Shown piece after piece: positions 18,535 through 25,640 of a stretch of DNA of 64,000 bases. This DNA comes from Candidatus Kapaibacterium thiocyanatum (GTDB taxonomy: Bacteria > Bacteroidota > Ignavibacteria > Kapaibacteriales > Kapaibacteriaceae), in NCBI GenBank assembly GCA_001899175.1, contig MKVH01000025.1, forward strand, positions 169,760 through 233,759, read 5' to 3'. The notes under the pieces are model-generated. The model was not told the DNA's origin. It worked only from the letters and a program-made list of their open reading frames with translations, and made no database searches. How positions within the stretch are numbered: position 1 is the first letter of the stretch; each line of letters opens with the position of its first letter. Position numbers and translations under genes: made by a program.

Positions 18535-18542
18535 CAAAGATA
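18535..18542 (-). promoter_or_regulatory. TAnnTTTG box adjoining the amine oxidase start
   Basis: TATCTTTG on the minus strand, ending 4 bases before the ATG at 18530. With the usual -7 spacing transcription would begin at or next to the A of ATG, giving a leaderless mRNA. Confidence 0.6.
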
Positions 18543-18546
18543 TGCG

Positions 18547-19962
18547 CTACTTGCGAAGGATCTTGAATACGGTCCGACGATTCTTCGCGCGGTTCTCTTC
18601 CGTGTCGTTGGGAACGACGGGAACGGTGAAGCCGAAGCCGCGGGTACGCAGGCGCGAGGGTTCGATCTCGCGTTCGATGAGCGCCTGGCGTACGGCATCG
18701 GCCCGTGCATCCGAGAGTTTCTGGTTGAAGTCCTCCGTGCCTACGTTGTCCGTATGGCCCTGGATCTCGATGATGACGCGCTCGAAGCGATGCATGGCAT
18801 CGGCGATCTCGTCCACGATGTACATCGAACTGGAGTCGATGGTACTGCTGCGGAAGGCGAAGAGGATGGGACGGGAGAATTCGTCCGTGGGGCTGATGGG
18901 ATTGAGCGGCGTCTTGTCGTACTGGCCACGGGCCACCAGCGTGTCGCGGCCGGGAACGTCGACCGTGACGTCCACGGTATGGAGTCCGTCGTAGCGTGGC
19001 GGAACGTAGGTGACGAGGTAGTAGTTGCGAAGGCTGCGGTAGATGTCGAGGAAGATGGAAACGAGATCCTTCTTCGTATAGGCCCGATAGTATTTGCCGC
19101 CGGTATAGAGGGCGAGCGACTGCAGTTCCTCGTCCTGTGCATAGCCGAAGCCGACGCAATAGATGGAGATGTTGTGCTTGACGGCGTATTCGAAGATGTC
19201 GGGGAGCTTCACCATCGACTGGTTCTCGTCGCCATCGGCGAAGACGACGCAGACCTTCGGCTGTTCGACCGGCACGGCGTCGAGATGATTCAGCGCTTTC
19301 ATGATGCCGTCGTTGGCCGAGGTGTAGAGTCCCTGCGCACGTTTGGCATACTCGCGGAATTCCCGGAGCATCATCGTGGTGTCCGACGACAGCGGGAACA
19401 CCGTCGTCACTTCACGGCTGAACCCCGTGACGGCGATGCGGTCGCAGTTGCGCTTCATGCCGATGAAGAGCTGCGTGCCCTCGTCGATGGCATCCTTGAC
19501 GCCCTTCATCGAACCGCTGTAGTCGAGAGCGAGGGAGATGGACGTCGGGATCGAGTCCTGTTCGCCGAATTCGCGCACCTTGTAGGGCGCAATGTTCACG
19601 TCCTTGCGCTTGCGTCGCGAACCGAGATGTTCGTCGAGCCGCGGGAAGTAGTTCGGGGCGCCCGGCTTGGCATAGGGCTGAGCCATGTGCGTGACCACGT
19701 TGCCGGTCGAGTCCAGTACACGGACGAAGAGACGTATGGAATCGGGATAGGCGTAGTGCTCGATCTTCCATACGTCGACCATCAACTTGCGGATGTCGAC
19801 GGAGTCGATGTGTCTCGTCTGCGTGAACCGCAGTTCCGTCACACGCTCACCATCCTCGCGAAGGTCGAAATCGCCTTCGATACGATGCACGGATCTGCAG
19901 CCATCCAGCATGAGGGCGCAGGATGCCAGCGTAAGGAGCAGGAGATGGGTACGACGACGCAT
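18547..19962 (-). CDS. VWA domain lipoprotein with C-terminal OmpA peptidoglycan-binding domain
   Basis: 471 residues. Lipoprotein signal MRRRTHLLLLTLASCALMLDGC (lipobox Cys at about 22). The middle is a von Willebrand A domain with the MIDAS-type motif ALDYSGSM and later VCVVFADGDEN. The C-terminal OmpA-like domain (IIEIQGHTDNVGTEDFNQKLSDARADAVRQAL, then RTRGFGFTVP and NRRTVFKI) should bind peptidoglycan. The combination suggests an outer-membrane or periplasmic anchor that also holds a metal-dependent protein ligand. It precedes no obvious partner; the O-methyltransferase lies 6 bases upstream on the same strand, so they may be co-transcribed. Confidence 0.88.
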   Translation of the reverse strand: MRRRTHLLLLTLASCALMLDGCRSVHRIEGDFDLREDGERVTELRFTQTRHIDSVDIRKLMVDVWKIEHYAYPDSIRLFVRVLDSTGNVVTHMAQPYAKPGAPNYFPRLDEHLGSRRKRKDVNIAPYKVREFGEQDSIPTSISLALDYSGSMKGVKDAIDEGTQLFIGMKRNCDRIAVTGFSREVTTVFPLSSDTTMMLREFREYAKRAQGLYTSANDGIMKALNHLDAVPVEQPKVCVVFADGDENQSMVKLPDIFEYAVKHNISIYCVGFGYAQDEELQSLALYTGGKYYRAYTKKDLVSIFLDIYRSLRNYYLVTYVPPRYDGLHTVDVTVDVPGRDTLVARGQYDKTPLNPISPTDEFSRPILFAFRSSTIDSSSMYIVDEIADAMHRFERVIIEIQGHTDNVGTEDFNQKLSDARADAVRQALIEREIEPSRLRTRGFGFTVPVVPNDTEENRAKNRRTVFKILRK

Positions 19963-19968
19963 CGGGCG

Positions 19969-20634
19969 TCAGGCCTCGCGTTTGATACCGATGACCATGC
20001 CGTCACCCAGAGGCACCAGTGTCGACTGGAGGCCGGGATGCGTACTGATGCGCTCGTTGAAGGCGCGGATGGCCGTCACGTTCTGCGGCTCGAAGGTCGT
20101 ATTCGTGTTGGCGATCTCGCCCCAGGCGAGTGCATTGTCGCCGATGATCAGACCACCGGTGCGGAGCAGCGGCAGTGCGAGATCGAAGTAGCGCGAGTAA
20201 TTGACCTTGTCGGCGTCGATGAAGATGGCGTCGAACGGCCCCTTGACGTTGCCCGCCTCCAGCGTTTCGACGGCAGGGCCGGTGATGACGTCGATGACCT
20301 TGTCCAGGCCTGCTTCACGTGCCTTGCGGCGGATGAAGTCGGACCAGTCGGGATTGAGTTCCAGACATATCATCTCGCCATCGGCGGGCAGGGCACGTGC
20401 CATCGTGATGGCCGAATATCCTGCCAGCGAGCCGATCTCGAGTACACGACGGGCTCCGATGCCGCGCAGCAATACCTGAAGGAAGGCCGTCTGTTCGGGT
20501 GCGATGGAGATCGCTGGAATGCCCCGTTCCCCGGCCTGGTCGAGCAGCGTGCGCAGGAAGGCGTCTTCGGCGGAGAAGTTCGCCGTGAGGTAGTCGTTCA
20601 GTTCAGGCGTGAGAAACGTGCTGTGTGTTGACAT
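19969..20634 (-). CDS. SAM-dependent O-methyltransferase (COMT-like class I)
   Basis: 221 residues, typical of bacterial class I O-methyltransferases. SAM-binding motif I VLEIGSLAGYSAITMARALP, acidic ribose ligand in ICLELNPDW, and the catalytic metal-binding segment FDAIFIDADKVNYSRYFDLALPLL with GGLIIGDNALAWG. It transfers a methyl group to catechol-like or other hydroxylated substrates; the natural substrate is unknown. It lies between the MlaD gene (9 bases upstream) and the VWA/OmpA gene on the same strand, a probable operon by spacing only. Confidence 0.9.
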   Translation of the reverse strand: MSTHSTFLTPELNDYLTANFSAEDAFLRTLLDQAGERGIPAISIAPEQTAFLQVLLRGIGARRVLEIGSLAGYSAITMARALPADGEMICLELNPDWSDFIRRKAREAGLDKVIDVITGPAVETLEAGNVKGPFDAIFIDADKVNYSRYFDLALPLLRTGGLIIGDNALAWGEIANTNTTFEPQNVTAIRAFNERISTHPGLQSTLVPLGDGMVIGIKREA

Positions 20635-20643
20635 CGAATGCGT

Positions 20644-21588
20644 TCACTTGTGGCCGATACCTACGTTGACGTTCACGCCGCTCACACGAGCACCGTTGAT
20701 GAAGGTCCGGAGATTGGAGATCGTCGAATCGAGCCTTCGTCTGAAGGTCTCGTCGTACAACAACGCATTCAGTGTTCCCTTATTGGTTCGGATGTCGGTG
20801 ATGACGCCGTTGACCGTGGAGACGAGACTGTCGATGTTCACGATCATGCCGTCGGCCTTGGCGATGGTACCGTCGACCGATGCCACGGTGCGGTCCAGCT
20901 TGTCCAGCAGCGATGCGAGCCTGGGTTCGTTGTTGCGTACGGCTGTGCGTACTTCCTCGGTGAGGGATTTCAGGTTCCTGATGGTCGTGGTGAGGTCGTC
21001 GCGATTCTCGGCCACGAAGGTGCGTGCATCGGAGATCAGCACGGCGCCGTTCGACGTCATCGACCGGATGTCGCTGACGACCTGGCCGTCGCCCAGAAGG
21101 GCCGTGAGGGAGGTGCCGATCGTATCCAGACGGCGGATGAGGCTCGTGAGATCGCCGCTGACGTCACCGACCATTCCCACGAGGGAGCCGATGTCGGCCG
21201 ATACCTTGCCCGGAATTTCCTGTTCGACGGACAGCGCCTGTCCGGATTTCCCGGGGGCGATCTCCACCTTCTTGCCGCCGGTGATTTCCAGGATGGAAAC
21301 CTGGGCCGTGGCGTCGGCATGCAGATCCTTGATGTCGTCCAGTTCGGCATGGACGAGGACGGTGCCATTGTCGTTGTCGACGTCGACGACGCTGCCCCGC
21401 TTCACGCCGTTGACGACGACCGGTGAGCCATTCTCGAGTCCCCCTGACGTAGCGAGCCGGATCTTGATCGTCTGACGGTTGACGGAGAAGCTGAATCCCT
21501 TGCCGACGAGAATACCTGCGACGAGAAGAATGATGGCGAGCAGACTGACCAATCCGACCTTGACTTCCGTACTTCTGGAGACGTCCAT
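20644..21588 (-). CDS. MlaD/MCE-domain lipid transport protein
   Basis: 314 residues. One N-terminal membrane helix (VGLVSLLAIILLVAGILVGKGF) anchors an MCE domain (IKIRLATSGGLENGSPVVVNGVKRGSV ... ILEITGGKKVEIAPG), followed by a long helical tail (GSLVGMVGDVSGDLTSLIRRLDTIG, repeated hydrophobic heptads). MCE proteins form hexameric periplasmic channels that carry phospholipids between membranes with an ABC transporter; the MlaE/MlaF partners are not next to it here. Start ATG 21588 is preceded by AGGAAG. Confidence 0.88.
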   Translation of the reverse strand: MDVSRSTEVKVGLVSLLAIILLVAGILVGKGFSFSVNRQTIKIRLATSGGLENGSPVVVNGVKRGSVVDVDNDNGTVLVHAELDDIKDLHADATAQVSILEITGGKKVEIAPGKSGQALSVEQEIPGKVSADIGSLVGMVGDVSGDLTSLIRRLDTIGTSLTALLGDGQVVSDIRSMTSNGAVLISDARTFVAENRDDLTTTIRNLKSLTEEVRTAVRNNEPRLASLLDKLDRTVASVDGTIAKADGMIVNIDSLVSTVNGVITDIRTNKGTLNALLYDETFRRRLDSTISNLRTFINGARVSGVNVNVGIGHK

Positions 21589-21607
21589 TGTTGCTTCCTG
21601 AACACGA

Positions 21608-21628
21608 AGCCCCTCTTCGCGAGGGGCT
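21608..21628. repeat. Hairpin between ssb and the MlaD gene
   Basis: Eight-bp stem AGCCCCTC / GAGGGGCT around a TTCGC loop. No T-run follows it in either direction (an A-run follows on plus), so it is not a canonical terminator. It could still separate the two minus-strand genes. Confidence 0.4.
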
Positions 21629-21659
21629 CGTCAAAAAATGATCCCTATTACGCGGCGCC

Positions 21660-22076
21660 TTAAAACGGAATATCGTCCGCACCATTGTTCAATGGAGTGC
21701 CGGGATGATCGGATTCGCCGTGTTGACCGGCTTGTTCCGACTTCTTCGAATCGAGCAGAAGGAGGTTGTCGGCAACGATTTCCACGACGTATCGTTTGTG
21801 GCCATCGGCATCCTGGAAGCTGCGCGACTGGATCTTGCCTTCGATGTAGATGCGGGAGCCGCGGCGCACGAGCTTCTCGACGACGTCGGCCAGGCCACGC
21901 CACGCCACGATGGTGTGCCAATCCGTGTGTTCCTGGATGGTGCCGTCCTTGTCCTTCCAGGTCTCGGACGTAGCGAGGCGGAACTGGGCGACCTTGACGC
22001 CGCTTGGAGTGAAGTTGACCTCCGGATCCTTGCCTACGTTGCCGATCAGCATCACCTTGTTGAGTGTGCGCGACAT
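21660..22076 (-). CDS. ssb: Single-stranded DNA-binding protein
   Basis: 138 residues. OB-fold core MSRTLNKVMLIGNVGKDPEVNFTPSG, with conserved WHTIVAWRGLADVVEKLVRRGSRIYIEGKIQSRSF. The C-terminus ends DDIPF, the acidic tip that docks replication and repair proteins. Start ATG 22076 has AGGTGGG at the right distance. It coats single-stranded DNA in replication, recombination and repair. Longer in-frame sequence upstream is antisense to the cyclase gene and not part of it. Confidence 0.96.
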   Translation of the reverse strand: MSRTLNKVMLIGNVGKDPEVNFTPSGVKVAQFRLATSETWKDKDGTIQEHTDWHTIVAWRGLADVVEKLVRRGSRIYIEGKIQSRSFQDADGHKRYVVEIVADNLLLLDSKKSEQAGQHGESDHPGTPLNNGADDIPF

Positions 22077-22160
22077 AATCCCACCTCTCCATGATATTGA
22101 CGTGTCGAAAATAGGAAACGTACCACATTGCACAACGGGGATGCCTGCGCATCTTTGTGC

Positions 22161-22913
22161 ATGATCAATGTCCTTCTTCTCGGAACGGCGAGTTACGTCT
22201 GGGATAGCGAACGCTTCGTCGACATCTCCCTGGCCGTATCCGCCGGTCCGTCCGTGAACGCCTTCCATCTTCCGCCGGCACTGTTCGAGCCCTTTCGCAT
22301 GGGATCCTTCGTCGGCTCCGTCGAGGAGGGTGGACCGTGCCGATGCGATGTTGTTACAGTGGCACCACACGGCAACGGCACGCATACCGAATGCGTCGGA
22401 CACGTGGCCGGTGCTGCGTACCGCCTGCCAGACTGCCTCAACGATGTAATTGTGCCGGCAAGGCTGATAACCGTGACATTGAAGGAAGATGGATCGGGAG
22501 ACCGGCTCGTGACGCGTGAAGAACTGGAGAAGGTATGGCATGGTGAAGGGGAGCCCGCCCTCGTCATCCGCACGGATCCCAATGACGGGAACAAGCGCAC
22601 GACGCGTTATTCGGGAGCCAATCCCGCCTACGTCCATGTGGATGCGATGCGACTGATGGTCGAGCGCGGCGTGAAGCACCTGCTCATAGACATCCCGTCC
22701 GTGGATCGCGAAGAGGACGGCGGCGCACTGGCCGCACACAAGCTGTTCTGGAACTGGCCCGCAGCACCGCGTGTGAACAATACGATCACGGAACTGATCT
22801 ACGTTCCCGATACCGTCGAGGACGGCCGATATCTCGTGGCCTTCAATGCCGCCGCATTCGATGGCGATGCCGCGCCGAGCCGCCCCGTACTGTTTCCCCT
22901 GACGGCGGCCTGA
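22161..22913 (+). CDS. Cyclase family protein (kynurenine formamidase-like fold)
   Basis: 250 residues. Metal-binding family motif APHGNGTHTECVGHV (H-x-G-T-H variant with E in place of the usual D), and the segment GVKHLLIDIPSVDREEDGGALAAHKLFW with conserved Asp/His. These Mn/Zn hydrolases open amide or lactone rings; kynurenine formamidase is the best-known member, but the substrate here cannot be read from sequence. Start ATG 22161; the box CATCTTTG ends 3 bases before it, suggesting a leaderless transcript. Divergent from ssb. Confidence 0.82.
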   Translation: MINVLLLGTASYVWDSERFVDISLAVSAGPSVNAFHLPPALFEPFRMGSFVGSVEEGGPCRCDVVTVAPHGNGTHTECVGHVAGAAYRLPDCLNDVIVPARLITVTLKEDGSGDRLVTREELEKVWHGEGEPALVIRTDPNDGNKRTTRYSGANPAYVHVDAMRLMVERGVKHLLIDIPSVDREEDGGALAAHKLFWNWPAAPRVNNTITELIYVPDTVEDGRYLVAFNAAAFDGDAAPSRPVLFPLTAA

Positions 22914-22924
22914 GCCCCGATCCG

Positions 22925-24121
22925 TTACTGCAGACCGTATTCGTCGATCTTTCGGTAGAGCGTCCGCTCGCTTATTCCCAGCAATTCCGCGGCATCGCGT
23001 CGGTTACCTTGCGTCTTCCGCAGCGCGGCTTCTATCGCACGGCGCTCGAGGACCTGCAGGTTCAGCTCTCCGTCGTGGTTCACACCAGCGGGACGAGGTG
23101 CCTCCTTGCGTACGGCAAGGGCCGTCGATGATTCTTCACCATCGACCGGGACGTTCATGCTGAGGAGGTGGCGCAGGACGGACTTGATCTCGTTGACGTC
23201 GGTGCTCACCTGCAACAGGGCGCGGTAGAGCATCTGCATGTCGGCGGACGATGGTGTGGCCTGCTGGGGTTCCTGTATGCGCATCAGCGCTGCGGGTGCG
23301 ATCGGAGCGTCGTCCGCTTCGGTGTCCGCCGGGAGGTAACGCTGGAGCATCTCCACCGTGACATGCTGCCCGCGTTCGAGCGTCACCATCGTTTCCACCA
23401 CGTTGCGCAGCTCGCGAACGTTGCCCTGCCAGCGATAGGCTTCCAGCATCGACATCGCCCCATCGTCGATACCCTCGAAGGAGACACCGTTCTTGTCGGC
23501 GGCACGTCGGGCGAAATACTCCACCAGCAACGGAATGTCGTCGGGATGCTGCCGCAGCGGCGGCAGGTGGATGTTGACGGAGTTGAGGCGGAAGAACAGG
23601 TCCTGACGGAACCGTCCTTGACGCACCTCATAGAGGAGGTCGCGATTGGTAGCGGCCGTGACGCGGACGTCGACCTTCTGATTCGTGCTCGAGCCGAGAC
23701 GGGAGAATTCTCCGCTTTCGAGAATGCGGAGCAGCTTGACTTGTGTGCCGATCGGCATCTCGCCGATCTCGTCGAGGAAGATCGTTCCCTTGTGGGCCGC
23801 TTCGAAGAAGCCTTTACGTTGTTCCACTGCACCGGTGAAGGCGCCTTTTTCCGCGCCGAAGAGTTCACTCTCCAGCAGCGTTTCGGGAATGGCGCCGCAG
23901 TTCACGCTGACGAAGGGTTGCTTCTTGCGATTGCTGAGGTCATGCAGTGCATGAGCGAACACTTCCTTGCCGGTGCCCGTTTCGCCGGTGATCAGCACCG
24001 TGAGGTCCGTTGGCGCGACCTGGAGAAGACGGGAGATGGCCTGGACCATCACCGGGGATTCGCCGACGATTCCGAATCGTGTCTCGATCTGCCGAAGGAC
24101 TTGTCGGGTGGCCGTACTCAT
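22925..24121 (-). CDS. Sigma-54 dependent Fis-family activator
   Basis: 398 residues. AAA+ activator domain begins almost at once: FGIVGESPVMVQAISRL, Walker A GETGTGKE, the sigma-54 contact loop GAEKGAFTGA, Walker B TIFLDEIGEMP and arginine-finger region. A variable middle of about 110 residues follows, ending in a Fis-type helix-turn-helix (AALRKTQGNRRDAAELLGISERTLYRKIDEYGL). No N-terminal receiver or PAS domain is present, so it must be controlled by expression or a partner. The ATG overlaps the stop of the HIT-rhodanese gene by 4 bases (ATGA). Needs sigma-54 (rpoN), not seen in the window. Confidence 0.92.
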   Translation of the reverse strand: MSTATRQVLRQIETRFGIVGESPVMVQAISRLLQVAPTDLTVLITGETGTGKEVFAHALHDLSNRKKQPFVSVNCGAIPETLLESELFGAEKGAFTGAVEQRKGFFEAAHKGTIFLDEIGEMPIGTQVKLLRILESGEFSRLGSSTNQKVDVRVTAATNRDLLYEVRQGRFRQDLFFRLNSVNIHLPPLRQHPDDIPLLVEYFARRAADKNGVSFEGIDDGAMSMLEAYRWQGNVRELRNVVETMVTLERGQHVTVEMLQRYLPADTEADDAPIAPAALMRIQEPQQATPSSADMQMLYRALLQVSTDVNEIKSVLRHLLSMNVPVDGEESSTALAVRKEAPRPAGVNHDGELNLQVLERRAIEAALRKTQGNRRDAAELLGISERTLYRKIDEYGLQ

Positions 24122-25134
24122 TGTTTGGACCACTCCGCCCAGCCGCCGGTATAGATGAAGATCGGTCCGAAGTTGAACTTCTTCATGGTTTCGGCCACGT
24201 GATGACTGAGTTCGCATTCGCCGCCATCGCAGTAGATCACCACGATACGGTCCTGCGGCAGTTGCAGGATGCGCGGAATCTCGGCCTCGGCGGAATTACC
24301 ATCGATGTTGATGGCTCCTGCGATGTGACCCTTGGCATAGCTCTCGGGTATGCGGGCGTCGATGAGGAGCAGGTGCGGTGACTTCAGCAGCGTGCGGAAA
24401 GCGGAGAGACCTACTTCGCGTACGACGCCGGGTTCGGGCCTGAAAGGCTCCTGCTGCCTTGCCGGAGGCGTCTCCGGTGGTGTCGTCGTTCCGGGCGTTG
24501 CGGACTTCGTGGTGACGGGCGTCTCCGGCTTGTCCAACGAAGCGATGGCCGTATCCTTCCGCTCCGGCGGTATCGCGGCGATCTGCCGTGCGGTGTCCTT
24601 GCCACTCGCGCCGAGCAGTCGCTCGATCTCGGCCTCGGTGGCCTGTACGCGTTCGAAGACGGGCTTCACCCAGTTGATGCGCTTCGGATTCATGGTGTTG
24701 AAGCCGATTGCGAGACCGATGGCCATGAGGATCAGCAGACCTGCTTCGCGCAGCGTTCCGGACGATGAAGCCCCGCCGTGTCCCGTGTTGCGACTGTTCA
24801 TCCTGCCGAGAGGCTCACCGCCGAGAAGATGGAAGTGGAGATGGAAGACGGTCTGTCCACCGTTGGCATTGACGTTGGTCACGACACGATAGCCGTCGTG
24901 ATCGACGTTGAATCGTCGCGCCAGTTGCTGTGCGACCATGAAGACATGGCCGATCAGCGGGGCGTCCTCTTCCGTGATGGCATTGGCGCTCGCGATATGC
25001 TTCTTCGGAATGATGAGCAGGTGGATCGGTGCGCTCGGTGCGATATCGCGGATCGCGATGACCCGCTCGTCCTCGTACTCGATGGTAGCGGGAACTTCGC
25101 GGTCGATGATTTTCGAGAAGATGCTCTTGTCCAT
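24118..25134 (-). CDS. HIT domain - membrane helix - rhodanese fusion protein
   Basis: 338 residues in one uninterrupted frame. Residues 1 to about 113 are a HIT nucleotide hydrolase (MDKSIFSKIIDREVPA, catalytic HLHFHLLGG). Then a linker and one membrane helix (EAGLLILMAIGLAIGF, about 130-146), a Pro/Thr-rich stretch and a C-terminal rhodanese domain (LLLIDARIPESYAKGHI and catalytic loop VIYCDGGECELS). HIT proteins cleave nucleoside phosphoramidates in the cytosol; rhodaneses move sulfane sulfur. An internal ATG (MNSRNTGHGG) could be a separate start, so two gene products are possible. Overlaps the sigma-54 activator by 4 bases. Confidence 0.82.
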   Translation of the reverse strand: MDKSIFSKIIDREVPATIEYEDERVIAIRDIAPSAPIHLLIIPKKHIASANAITEEDAPLIGHVFMVAQQLARRFNVDHDGYRVVTNVNANGGQTVFHLHFHLLGGEPLGRMNSRNTGHGGASSSGTLREAGLLILMAIGLAIGFNTMNPKRINWVKPVFERVQATEAEIERLLGASGKDTARQIAAIPPERKDTAIASLDKPETPVTTKSATPGTTTPPETPPARQQEPFRPEPGVVREVGLSAFRTLLKSPHLLLIDARIPESYAKGHIAGAINIDGNSAEAEIPRILQLPQDRIVVIYCDGGECELSHHVAETMKKFNFGPIFIYTGGWAEWSKQ

Positions 25135-25143
25135 TGGGCGACC

Positions 25144-25566
25144 TCAGTTGAACCGGCGATATATCTTCATGACCTGGTAGGCCGCATTGAGTTCCTGCGT
25201 CTTGCGGGCGGCGGTCTGCTGCTCGGCTGCCGTGCCGGTTGCCACGCGGTCGGGATGGACCTTGTAGATGGCGGCACGATAGGCCTTCTTGACGGTATCG
25301 ACGGAATCGTCGTGGGCGATACCGAGGATCGCACACGCCTTCATCACGTCGGCGGGGATGTGCGGCGCCGACGCACGATGTGCGTGCTGCGTCCGTTGCT
25401 GGCTGTGCTCCTGCGCCGATCCTGCCGATCCGGAATTGAGCTCGTCGATGATCCTGCGGAGTTCCTCGTCGTCCGAGTCCAGGATGCGTTCGGCCCACGC
25501 CGTATCGTCCGTGGTGGCGTCGGTCCAGTATGCGCGTGCGATATTCTTGATGCGATCGAAGATCAT
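25144..25566 (-). CDS. J-domain (DnaJ-like) protein
   Basis: 140 residues. The C-terminal half is a J domain: DVMKACAILGIAHDDSVDTVKKAYRAAIYKVHPDRVATG, with the essential HPD, and a closing helix TAARKTQELNAAYQVMKIY. The N-terminal 70 residues are acidic then Gln/His-rich with no known fold. It should stimulate DnaK ATPase on an unknown client; with no Gly/Phe or zinc region it is not a general DnaJ. It is 9 bases from the HIT-rhodanese gene on the same strand. Confidence 0.88.
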   Translation of the reverse strand: MIFDRIKNIARAYWTDATTDDTAWAERILDSDDEELRRIIDELNSGSAGSAQEHSQQRTQHAHRASAPHIPADVMKACAILGIAHDDSVDTVKKAYRAAIYKVHPDRVATGTAAEQQTAARKTQELNAAYQVMKIYRRFN

Positions 25567-25640
25567 GGTCGATGGTCGGAAGTTGGAACGTCGTGCAGCG
25601 ACACGACGAATTTAGCATTCACTTCGCGTAGACCACGGGG

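Noticed and set aside
18511..20631. 706-residue open frame on plus
   Set aside because: Antisense to the VWA/OmpA and O-methyltransferase genes.
21608..21628. Rho-independent terminator for ssb
   Set aside because: The stem is good, but the T/A-run is on the wrong side for a minus-strand terminator, so I list it only as a hairpin.
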